Both the position numbers and the translations under genes were made by a program. This document shows, one piece after another, positions 1 through 5,106 of a stretch of 5,106 bases of DNA (position 1 is its first letter; every line of letters begins with the position of its first letter). Under the pieces are notes generated by a model, which did no database searches, was not told the DNA's origin, and saw only the letters and a program-made list of their open reading frames with translations. Origin of the DNA: Defluviicoccus vanus (GTDB lineage: Bacteria > Pseudomonadota > Alphaproteobacteria > Rhodospirillales > Defluviicoccaceae); assembly GCF_014672695.1 (NCBI RefSeq), contig NZ_CP053923.1, positions 271,437 through 276,542 of the forward strand, in the 5' to 3' direction.

Positions 1-273
1 AGTAGCCCTCACTACGCCAAGGATGCAGACAGATACATTCTTGGACGCGAGGCGTTACTGACATGCCTCGCCTTGGCACGCTGCGATTATTGTATTCGAA
101 CAGCGTCCTATTTGTCTGGCTTCGCCTCTGTTTTGAACCCGGCGCTTCGATCGGTGATGCTGAACCCCATTTACCACGATCGCTTCCCGGATTGGGAACT
201 CTGGAATCGACAGCGCGGTGGTACACAACAATGCCGCAACTTCGAACAGGTAGCGACAGTCGGCGCATCGTAA
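1..273 (+). CDS. C-terminal end of a fucosyltransferase-like (NodZ-type) glycosyltransferase, 5' end outside window
   Basis: Frame 1 is open from the first base to a TAA at 271-273, giving 90 residues with no start codon needed, so this is the tail of a gene entering from the left. The stretch LTCLALARCDYCIRTAS, followed by YLSGF and LNP, resembles the region near the C-terminus of alpha-1,6-fucosyltransferase / NodZ-like proteins. There, a hydrophobic strand leads to an 'R-C-D-x-x-I-x-x-x-S-x-x-S' motif thought to help bind the sugar nucleotide. The family match is from memory of the motif, not from a search. The tail after LNP (with H, D, W and R residues) is short, as expected for a gene end. 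The gene converges with the lipoprotein on the opposite strand, 28 bases away, and no clear terminator lies between them. It could also be an unrelated or decayed ORF. Without the upstream part the exact enzyme cannot be named. Confidence 0.5.
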   Translation, partial: SSPHYAKDADRYILGREALLTCLALARCDYCIRTASYLSGFASVLNPALRSVMLNPIYHDRFPDWELWNRQRGGTQQCRNFEQVATVGAS

Positions 274-301
274 AGCTGCGCCGCTGCCTACCCGGGCATC
301 T

Positions 302-586
302 CTACCATTGGCGTTCGCAGGATACGGCAACGCAGCTGTCCGGCGTTTCACTTTGCGCGCCGCAGTCGATCAGCGCCCGTTCCTGCGCCGAAAGCGGATC
401 GATGTCGCGGGCAATCCAGCGATTGCCCGCGCCGTCACGGGCTAAACATTGGACCAGCGGCCCACTGTCGCTGCCAGCGCAAGCCGTCAGCGCCGTCAGC
501 ATGGCGAGCAAGACCATCGCCACAGCAGACCTCAATCCAGCCAGCTGATGCGCGCCAAAACTCGCTGGGGCAAAACATGTCGTCAA
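302..586 (-). CDS. Small Cys-rich lipoprotein, hypothetical
   Basis: The ORF encodes about 94 residues if it starts at a TTG at 584-586. It has a hydrophobic segment (VAMVLLAMLTALTAC) ending in a lipobox, with the lipidated Cys at residue 36. This predicts export by Sec, cleavage by signal peptidase II and membrane anchoring. The mature part has four further Cys (47, 75, 85, 90), possibly two disulfides in the periplasm. The pattern 'C-x-A-x-D-x-x-G-x-x-W ... C ... PDSC ... C' recalls short secreted proteins of gammaproteobacteria, but I cannot name a family. The start is uncertain. The 584-586 TTG has a strong ribosome-binding site (AGGGAGG, 5 bases before it) but gives a long n-region. A second TTG at 533-535 gives a textbook 19-residue signal peptide (MRSAVAM...) with a weak site, and the first in-frame ATG is at 515-517. 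The function is unknown. Confidence 0.55.
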   Translation of the reverse strand: MTTCFAPASFGAHQLAGLRSAVAMVLLAMLTALTACAGSDSGPLVQCLARDGAGNRWIARDIDPLSAQERALIDCGAQSETPDSCVAVSCERQW

Positions 587-773
587 GACGACCTCCCTCC
601 GCAACAGCCGTTTGCGCCGCACTCGGCCATCGTCGAGACAATGAAGCGTTGGGCGAAGCACCCCTTGCGATCGACAATACGCCACCACAGTCCCTGACGT
701 CACCCGTCAGCGTCATCAGTCCCTGGGCCGTCACGCCCAAACCGCGACGCCTACCTTTCGCATTGCCGTTTGC

Positions 774-1712
774 TCATCCGTCATGCCCGAGGACCGCCAT
801 CAGCTCTCGCCATTCCCGGGCCGAAAGACCGCTGTCAGCCGGCGTCGGCTGCTCGCCGGCTAGCAGCCGTCTGACCACCGCCAGCGCGCGCGCCGACAGC
901 AGTGCCGCGCCCAGCCGGTAATCGGAGAAGGCCTCGGCGGTGATCGGCAGCCAACGCTGCACCGTTTCCAGCATCACCGCAGCGTAAGCGCGGATCTCGT
1001 ACTGGGCGTGCGGATCAGCGCGCAGGCTGAGAAAGTGCAGCAAATTGTGCAGGTCGATCTTCCAGTACCACTGCGTGTAGGTGTTGAGGGTCAAATTCAT
1101 CCGTGCCAGTTCGCGTGCCAGGCCAGGGCGATCGGGATCGAGGCGGTTGCCGTCGCGGTCCTCGTTGAGCAGCGTTTCATAGTCGGCGTAGCAGCGCTCG
1201 GCATCGTCGCGGAGGATGGCCAGCACCCGAGCCGCATCCGCCGCGCTGAGCACCTCATCGCGGCCTTGGCGGTTCGTCTTTGCCTGTGCCGCCAGGTGTC
1301 CCGGCTCCGGCAGGTAGTACTCCTTATCGAGAATCGAATATCGTCCCGAATATTCGTTCACGTTGGCGGTGCGGTGACGAATCCATTGCCGGGCGACGAA
1401 GATCGGCAGCTTGATGTGATACTTGATTTCACACATTTCGAAGGGTGTCGAATGGCGGTGCCGCATCAGGTAGCGGATCAGGCCGGCGTCATCCTGCACC
1501 CGTCGGGTACCGCGACCATAGGAAACCCGCGCCGCCTGCACGATCGCCGCGTCGTCGCCCATGTAGTCGATCACCCGGACGAAGCCATGATCGAGGACGG
1601 GCAGCGGCTGCAGCAGGATGCTTTCCAACTCCGGGACAGTCGCCCGCCGGGTGATTGCTGCCTGCTCGCGCGCCTCGGTGATTTCGGCCTGCTGTTCGGC
1701 GGTCAACTCCAT
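774..1712 (-). CDS. thyX: FAD-dependent thymidylate synthase ThyX
   Basis: ThyX makes dTMP from dUMP using methylene-tetrahydrofolate as carbon donor and reduced FAD (from NADPH) as hydride carrier. It is a cytosolic enzyme of de novo thymidylate synthesis and the alternative to ThyA. The 312-residue product has the signature RHRTANVNEYSGRYS at residues 112-126, matching the ThyX motif RHRxxSxNxxSxR apart from Ala/Asn changes around the central Ser. It also has HSTPFE (87-92), which contributes to the flavin and folate site, and NLLHFLSLR with AQYEIR (223-241), which carries the C-terminal substrate-binding Arg. It is longer than the roughly 220-residue Thermotoga enzyme: it has a ~35-residue N-terminal lead, an insert after residue 130 and a ~60-residue C-terminal tail, as in proteobacterial forms. 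I chose the ATG at 1710-1712 because homology-like sequence begins there and AAGGGG lies 10 bases upstream. The in-frame ATGs at 1754 and 1880 would only add a low-complexity extension. A weak promoter-like pair (TTGCGG, 16 bases, TAAGGT; 1771 down to 1744) lies upstream. Confidence 0.96.
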   Translation of the reverse strand: MELTAEQQAEITEAREQAAITRRATVPELESILLQPLPVLDHGFVRVIDYMGDDAAIVQAARVSYGRGTRRVQDDAGLIRYLMRHRHSTPFEMCEIKYHIKLPIFVARQWIRHRTANVNEYSGRYSILDKEYYLPEPGHLAAQAKTNRQGRDEVLSAADAARVLAILRDDAERCYADYETLLNEDRDGNRLDPDRPGLARELARMNLTLNTYTQWYWKIDLHNLLHFLSLRADPHAQYEIRAYAAVMLETVQRWLPITAEAFSDYRLGAALLSARALAVVRRLLAGEQPTPADSGLSAREWRELMAVLGHDG

Positions 1713-1906
1713 GGCAACAAGTCCCCTTCCGGTGGAAAGCCCGACCTTAGTCATTCGGGCAAAGACCGCAAGCGCGGGCACTGCCAGTGAAATGCCGCTG
1801 AGCTTGGTGAAAACGGCGCGACACCAGCAACAACCGACGATAGTTTGCCGACGCGGCCATGCCCGCATCGCCGCTGTCACCGAAAACAGACGACGTGGCA
1901 GCAGAC

Positions 1907-1935
1907 TTGATTTTGCCTGCCGCGACCGTTACCAG
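1907..1935 (+). promoter_or_regulatory. Possible promoter of tRNA-Glu
   Basis: A -35-like TTGATT (1907-1912) is followed after 17 bases by TACCAG (1930-1935), a poor -10 match. Transcription would begin around 1942, just ahead of the mature tRNA at 1946. The spacing is right but the -10 is weak, so this is tentative. The tRNA could instead be processed from a longer transcript. Confidence 0.22.
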
Positions 1936-1945
1936 AGGGATTGAA

Positions 1946-2021
1946 GACCCCATCGTCTAGAGGCCTAGGACACCACCCTTTCAAGGTGGTAACACGGGTT
2001 CGAATCCCGTTGGGGTCGCCA
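1946..2021 (+). tRNA. tRNA-Glu (anticodon UUC), CCA encoded
   Basis: The 76-base sequence folds into a full cloverleaf. The acceptor stem is GACCCCA (1946-1952) with TGGGGTC (2011-2017), all seven pairs intact, followed by discriminator G2018 and genome-encoded CCA (2019-2021). The anticodon stem is CCACC (1973-1977) with GGTGG (1985-1989), and the seven-base loop CTTTCAA places the anticodon TTC at 1980-1982. The T arm is ACGGG/CCCGT around TTCGAAT. The D-arm sequence GTCTAGAGGCCTAGGAC is nearly identical to that of E. coli tRNA-Glu. It decodes GAA/GAG, and in bacteria charged tRNA-Glu also feeds haem synthesis through HemA. The gene lies divergent to thyX. An integrase remnant follows its 3' end, so this tRNA probably served as an integration target. 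The tRNA itself is undamaged. Confidence 0.97.
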
Positions 2022-2047
2022 GCCGCTTGCTAAACGCGTGAAGCGGC
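2022..2047 (+). terminator. Hairpin directly after tRNA-Glu, possible terminator
   Basis: GCCGCTT (2022-2028) pairs perfectly with AAGCGGC (2041-2047) around a 12-base loop, starting one base after the tRNA CCA. There is no clean T-run straight after it: ACAATCCTTT follows, and a TTTTTT occurs only near 2071. It may act as a weak terminator or a tRNA 3' processing signal, or be part of an attachment region. Confidence 0.33.
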
Positions 2048-2116
2048 ACAATCCTTTGAAATCGCAGCGCTTTTTTCACCCTTCGGTGGTACGAGAGGGT
2101 GATACAGGTGGCGGCG

Positions 2117-2386
2117 ATGACCAATCTCCAGACGCATCCGCAATCCGGCGTCCATCGCTTCCGCAGGGCAATTCCGCCCGACCTGCGTGCCGTGTTCGGC
2201 AAGACGGAGCAGTTGCAAGACAACGCCCGCACCGCCAGCATCGAATTGTTCAATCGACAGGCGGCACTGGAACACCGTGTGCGCGCGATGAAGATGGCCC
2301 AGGATCGGCGCGATGACCGTTCGGTCGAACCGATCGCCTCGTCGCTGCTCGCGCGATCGCCTGCCCCGCCTTCGACCGCTCGCTGA
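2117..2386 (+). pseudogene. N-terminal stub of a tyrosine-recombinase integrase (DUF6538-like N-terminus)
   Basis: The ATG at 2117 is preceded by AGGTGG with a five-base gap, a good ribosome-binding site; a GTG at 2099 would add six residues. The 89-residue product opens with SGVHRFRRAIPPDLRAVFGK (residues 10-29). This is the 'x-Y-x-F-R-R-x-V-P-x-D-L-R-x-x-x-G' pattern found at the N-terminus of many phage and island integrases (DUF6538 type) ahead of the SAM-like core-binding domain. A complete enzyme of this type would be about 350-450 residues, with the catalytic R-H-R-Y residues in the C-terminal half, all missing here. The integrase-like part probably ends at or before 2340. The last 15 or so residues are read from the antisense of the neighbouring resolvase remnant and then hit a stop. 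Its position 95 bases after tRNA-Glu fits an integrase that once used this tRNA as attachment site. Confidence 0.6.
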
Positions 2387-2684
2387 TCAGGTTGCGCTCG
2401 AACTCGGCCAGCACCGCGAAGATGCCGAACAGCATCCGGCTGGTCGCCGTGCCGGCGTCGATGCGATCCATCAGCGAGACCACCAGCTTGTCGCCGGACC
2501 GGAGCAGATCGAGCACCCGCCGCAATTCCTGGCGCTCGGCCTTCGCGCCGGACTGCTTCTCGCGGAAGATGTCACGGTCGTCGACGCCCGCCTTGCTCAA
2601 CGCGTCGACCCGCAGCGCCCAGTCCAGATCGGAGGTGGAGACCCGAGAGTAGCCGAATAGGCGACTCAAGGTCCGGATAATCAT
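2250..2684 (-). pseudogene. Degraded serine recombinase (resolvase/invertase family), internally deleted and C-terminally truncated
   Basis: From the ATG at 2682-2684, the product begins RLFGYSRVSTSDLDWALRV (residues 8-26). This is the resolvase/invertase N-terminus, with R14 and the nucleophile S16 in place. It continues through GDKLVVSLMDR (64-74) and GTATSRMLFGIFAVLAEFER (78-97) to ISERSKAG (100-107). In intact relatives about 26 residues lie between 'DR' and 'IDTgT', including LGRS with the catalytic Arg after the DR pair; here D73-R74 runs straight into IDAGT. Family-like sequence ends near residue 113 (about 2346). The remaining ~30 residues are the antisense of the integrase stub, and the helix-turn-helix DNA-binding domain is absent. 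The reading frame stays open to 2250 by chance. There is no good ribosome-binding site, and a TTG at codon 6 is an alternative start. It cannot be an active recombinase. Confidence 0.8.
2331..2362. repeat. Nine-base direct repeat at the integrase/resolvase junction
   Basis: CGATCGCCT occurs at 2331-2339 and again at 2354-2362, bracketing the point where integrase-like (+) and resolvase-like (-) sequences meet. It could be microhomology used in the joining event, a short target duplication, or chance in GC-rich DNA. Confidence 0.3.
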
Positions 2685-3013
2685 GCAGGTGAGTTGATCG
2701 CCGGTTGCCCCCGGCCGGACATGCGCTCTTCGCCAGGAGCGTTGGTTACGGATTGCGGATAGCCGACATACCCAGCGTTGCTTTCGAGGGAAAGGAGACA
2801 TCACGCAAGGATGGCACCTGCCGTGGTATAAGGTGCAGTCTGCCGGGGAGAGGGCGATTGCTCCAAGTAGCAGCAGAGCAAGAAGAAGACGACGACCTTC
2901 ATATTGTCGGAGTCCGCAACCCTCCGGGAATGCACTCGTCCCGAGCAACTCAATCCGAAGGGATCCTCGCGGCCGAGGATATTGGCACTGCTGATGTTAG
3001 GAAGGGGGGCGGG
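2685..3013. other. Non-coding region between resolvase remnant and helicase gene
   Basis: No intact gene is supported in these 329 bases. On the - strand an ATG at 2900-2902 opens a 33-codon frame (stop at 2801) starting MKVVVFFLLCCYLEQ, like a signal peptide. In a neighbouring frame the same DNA reads RRLLLALLLLGAIALSPADC, a more typical one. This suggests the frameshifted start of a lost secreted protein or lipoprotein. The right end of the region holds the palindrome and ribosome-binding site of the helicase gene. No convincing -35/-10 pair for that gene was found. Confidence 0.4.
2963..2980. promoter_or_regulatory. 18-base palindrome upstream of the helicase gene, possible operator
   Basis: ATCCTCG (2963-2969) and CGAGGAT (2974-2980) are perfect inverted repeats around CGGC, ending 33 bases before the helicase ATG at 3014. 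The position suits an operator or a hairpin in the mRNA leader. No T-run follows, so a terminator is unlikely. If the gene instead began at the in-frame ATG at 2930, the palindrome would lie inside the coding region. Confidence 0.35.
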
Positions 3014-5106
3014 ATGACGACGAAGGTTCAGGCAATCCAGTTTCTGCGGCAGGCACTGGCCGATCCCAAGGCCGAATTCAGAAGAGGCCAATGGGAAGCG
3101 ATCGAGGCGCTTGTCGACCGGCGGGAACGCCTCCTCATCGTCGAGCGCACCGGCTGGGGAAAGAGCGCCGTCTACTTCATCGCCACGCGGATCCTGCGCG
3201 ACAAGGGAGCCGGGCCGACGCTGATCGTGTCGCCGCTTCTCGCCCTGATGCGCAACCAGATCGAGGCGGCCGGACGCATCGGCATTGAGGCGCTGACCAT
3301 CAATTCGACCAACAACAGAGAGTGGCCCGCCTTGAAAGGCGCAGTACTCCAGAACAGAGCCGATGCCTTGCTCATCTCTCCGGAGCGGCTAGCCAATGAT
3401 GCGTTCGTCGAAGAGGTTCTCCTCCCCGTCGCCGGACGCATCGGCCTTCTCGTCGTGGACGAGGCCCATTGCATTTCCGATTGGGGCCATGATTTCCGGC
3501 CGGACTATCGGCTGATCAATGTCATGCAGCGCATGCCGCCGAACATGCCGATCGTCGGCACGACCGCCACGGCGAACACGCGGGTGATCAACGACGTAGT
3601 CGCCCAGTTGGGCCGGATCGCCATTCAGCGGGGACCGCTGATGCGGGAGACCCTCGCCCTTCAGACGCTTCGCCTGCCCGACCAGGCGGCGCGGCTGGCA
3701 TGGATTGCGGCCCATGTGCCGGCGCTGCCGGGGACCGGCATAATCTACACCCTGACCAAATGTGATTCCGAGCTTGTTTCCCGATGGCTGAACGACAACG
3801 GCATCAGTGCGGAGCCTTATTACAGCGGCGTCGAAGAGGATGGCTTCGCGGACTCCAACGCCTATCGCCAGCATCTCGAAGACAGGTTGCTCCGCAATGA
3901 CCTGAAGGCCTTGGTGGCGACCACGGCCTTGGGCATGGGCTACGACAAGCCGGACCTCGCCTTTGTCATCCACTTCCAGGCGCCCGGTTCGATCGTCGGT
4001 TATTACCAACAGGTCGGGCGCGCCGGCCGCGGCATCGATCGCGCCGTCGGCATCCTTCTTTCGGGCCGCGAGGATGAAGAGATCCACGACTATTTCCGCC
4101 GCAGCGCTTTCCCACGCGAGCAGCATGTCGAGGCGGTTCTGAGGGTGCTGGCCGAAAGCGATGGGCTGGCCATTCGGGAGATCGAGCAAAAGATCAATCT
4201 GCGCCAGGGGCAGATCGAGAAGGTCCTGAAGTTCCTTTCCGTCCAGAACCCGGCGCCGGTGATCAAGATGGACAATCAGTGGCGGCGGACGGCCGTGTCC
4301 TACCAGATGGACCACGAACAAATCCTTCGGCTCACCCGGCAGCGGGAAGTCGAATGGCGGGACGTGCAGGCGTACATCGACACGCCGGAATGCAAAATGG
4401 CGTATCTGGCGAAAGCGCTCGACGATGAAAATCCGCGGGCTTGCGGGATTTGTGCCTCATGTCTCGCCGGGCCGATCGTTGCGGGACCCGTCGCCTCTAG
4501 CATCGGGGTGCGGGCCGCCCGGTTTCTTCGGCATTCCGAAATGCCCTTGGAAGGCAACAAGCAGGTCGCCCCGGATGCGTTCGAGACCTACGGCTTTCGC
4601 GGCAACATGCCGGCGGAGTTGCGCGCTGGAGAAGGCCGCATCCTCTCCCGGTGGGGCGATGCCGGCTGGGGCGAGATGGTCGCCGCGGACAAGGATGCCG
4701 GCCGGTTCAGGGACGAACTGGTCGACGCCACGGCCGAGATGATCGTCGAGCGTTGGAAACCGGACCCGGCGCCGCAATGGCTCACCTGCGTGCCCTCCCG
4801 CAATCATCCGACCTTGGTGCCCGATTTTTCCCGCCGTCTGGCAACCCGTCTCGGCATGCCGTTCCTGGAGGCCGTCACGAAGGTCAAGGATAACGCGCCG
4901 CAGAAGTGGCAGCAGAACCGCTTCCATCAGTGCCGCAATCTCGACGGCGTGTTCGCCGTTCCGAACGGGATCCCGGCGGCGCCGGTCCTCCTGGTCGATG
5001 ACGTCATCGATTCCGGGTGGACCATGACCATCATCGCGGCACTGCTGCGCCAGAGCGGCAGCGGTACCGTCTGGCCTTTGGCACTCGCGACCGCCCGCGT
5101 GGGGGA
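3014..5106 (+). CDS. RecQ-family DNA helicase fused to a C-terminal ComF-like phosphoribosyltransferase domain (3' end outside window)
   Basis: Open for 697 codons to the window edge. The RecQ motifs are complete: FRRGQ (22-26), Walker A TGWGKS (46-51), SPLLALMRNQ (73-82), DEAHCISDWGHDFRPDY (149-165, including the aromatic-rich loop), TTATA (183-187), GIIYTLTK (242-249), VATTALGMGYDKPD (301-314) and QQVGRAGR (332-339). This predicts ATP-driven 3'-5' DNA unwinding. A winged-helix-like segment (~370-430) precedes a zinc site, C460-x16-C477-xx-C480-xx-C483, the same spacing as in E. coli RecQ. RQC and HRDC domains are absent. After a linker with EGRILSRWGDAGWG (540-553), a PRTase-like domain begins near W589 and has the PRPP-loop-type VLLVDDVIDSGWT (658-670). 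Similar ~700-residue proteins exist, so few residues are probably missing. The ATG at 3014 has a G-rich site (AAGGGGGG) just upstream; an in-frame ATG at 2930 would add 28 residues. A DNA-processing or defence role is inference from the island context. Confidence 0.93.
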   Translation, partial: MTTKVQAIQFLRQALADPKAEFRRGQWEAIEALVDRRERLLIVERTGWGKSAVYFIATRILRDKGAGPTLIVSPLLALMRNQIEAAGRIGIEALTINSTNNREWPALKGAVLQNRADALLISPERLANDAFVEEVLLPVAGRIGLLVVDEAHCISDWGHDFRPDYRLINVMQRMPPNMPIVGTTATANTRVINDVVAQLGRIAIQRGPLMRETLALQTLRLPDQAARLAWIAAHVPALPGTGIIYTLTKCDSELVSRWLNDNGISAEPYYSGVEEDGFADSNAYRQHLEDRLLRNDLKALVATTALGMGYDKPDLAFVIHFQAPGSIVGYYQQVGRAGRGIDRAVGILLSGREDEEIHDYFRRSAFPREQHVEAVLRVLAESDGLAIREIEQKINLRQGQIEKVLKFLSVQNPAPVIKMDNQWRRTAVSYQMDHEQILRLTRQREVEWRDVQAYIDTPECKMAYLAKALDDENPRACGICASCLAGPIVAGPVASSIGVRAARFLRHSEMPLEGNKQVAPDAFETYGFRGNMPAELRAGEGRILSRWGDAGWGEMVAADKDAGRFRDELVDATAEMIVERWKPDPAPQWLTCVPSRNHPTLVPDFSRRLATRLGMPFLEAVTKVKDNAPQKWQQNRFHQCRNLDGVFAVPNGIPAAPVLLVDDVIDSGWTMTIIAALLRQSGSGTVWPLALATARVG

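Larger units (their letters stand above)
2022..2684. mobile_element. Decayed mobile-element scar at tRNA-Glu 3' end
   Basis: This stretch, starting at the tRNA 3' end, holds an integrase N-terminal stub on the + strand and a serine-recombinase remnant on the - strand, joined tail to tail near 2340. Integration of islands at the 3' end of tRNA genes by tyrosine recombinases is well established, and an integrase gene next to the tRNA is the usual arrangement. No second copy of the tRNA 3' end (a right-hand attachment repeat) is visible in the window. Either the right border lies beyond 5106 or it has been lost. The limits given are approximate. Confidence 0.45.

Noticed and set aside
63..548. 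161-codon + strand frame overlapping the left end
   Set aside because: It overlaps both the glycosyltransferase-like tail and the lipoprotein in other frames. It shows no domain and no hydrophobic or motif pattern.
782..784. Small - strand ORF starting MTDEQTAM inside the end of thyX
   Set aside because: It is only 17 codons before a stop, with no conserved pattern; its continuation in another frame would need an unproven frameshift.
1008..1790. 260-codon open frame on the + strand
   Set aside because: It lies antisense to thyX, whose signature motif and family-length product are clear. The frame is open because of GC-rich codon use in thyX.
1713..1880. N-terminal extension of ThyX from the ATG at 1880 or 1754
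   Set aside because: The extension has no ThyX-like sequence, and a ribosome-binding site sits before the ATG at 1712. The extension region more likely holds the promoter.
1981..2253. 90-codon frame on the - strand ending in a TPTGFEPV-type tail
   Set aside because: That tail is the well-known artefact of translating the complement of a tRNA T arm. It overlaps tRNA-Glu and the integrase stub.
2685..2948. N-terminal extension of the resolvase frame back to 2948
   Set aside because: The 88 extra residues include an export-signal-like stretch that makes no sense ahead of a cytosolic recombinase. Resolvases begin just before the GYxRVS motif.
3389..4321. 310-codon open frame on the - strand
   Set aside because: It is antisense to the helicase core, where every RecQ motif reads correctly on the + strand. 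The product is His/Asp/Arg-rich and has no recognisable domain.
2022..5106. A second copy of the tRNA-Glu 3' end as a right-hand attachment site
   Set aside because: Scanning for the T-arm and acceptor words (GGTTCGAATCCCG, TGGGGTCGCCA) found no second copy in the window.

Overview
The window reads as GC-rich chromosomal DNA from a proteobacterium, perhaps beta- or gammaproteobacterial. The grounds are a proteobacterial-style ThyX, a tRNA-Glu gene with an encoded CCA that closely resembles the E. coli one, and a lipobox-bearing small lipoprotein. No finer taxonomic placement can be supported.

The left part (1-1945) looks like ordinary host chromosome. A coding end enters from the left edge on the + strand (1-273) and resembles the C-terminus of a fucosyltransferase-like glycosyltransferase. 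Convergent to it, on the - strand, lies a small Cys-rich lipoprotein (302-586). Further along the - strand is thyX (774-1712), the flavin-dependent thymidylate synthase. The 187 bases between the lipoprotein start and the thyX stop hold only short repeats and no convincing gene. The 233 bases between thyX and the tRNA are a divergent intergenic region.

The middle part (1946-3013) is a tRNA with what looks like an integration scar. A complete tRNA-Glu(UUC) gene (1946-2021) is followed by a short hairpin. Next comes the N-terminal stub of a tyrosine-recombinase-type integrase on the + strand (from 2117). It is fused tail to tail, near 2340, with a degraded serine recombinase on the - strand (start 2684). 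The resolvase lacks its C-terminal DNA-binding part and also carries an internal deletion of the active-site region. Neither enzyme can be functional as it stands. The remaining 330 bases hold a signal-peptide-like sequence split across two frames on the - strand and an 18-base palindrome close to the next gene.

The right part (3014-5106, running off the edge) is one large + strand gene. It encodes a RecQ-family DNA helicase with all the core motifs, a winged-helix-like insert and a RecQ zinc site, fused to a C-terminal ComF-like phosphoribosyltransferase domain. It is the likely cargo or surviving gene of the tRNA-Glu island. Its place beside recombinase remnants fits an accessory, possibly genome-defence or DNA-processing, role, but that role is inference. 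No CRISPR array, rRNA or complete insertion sequence is visible.
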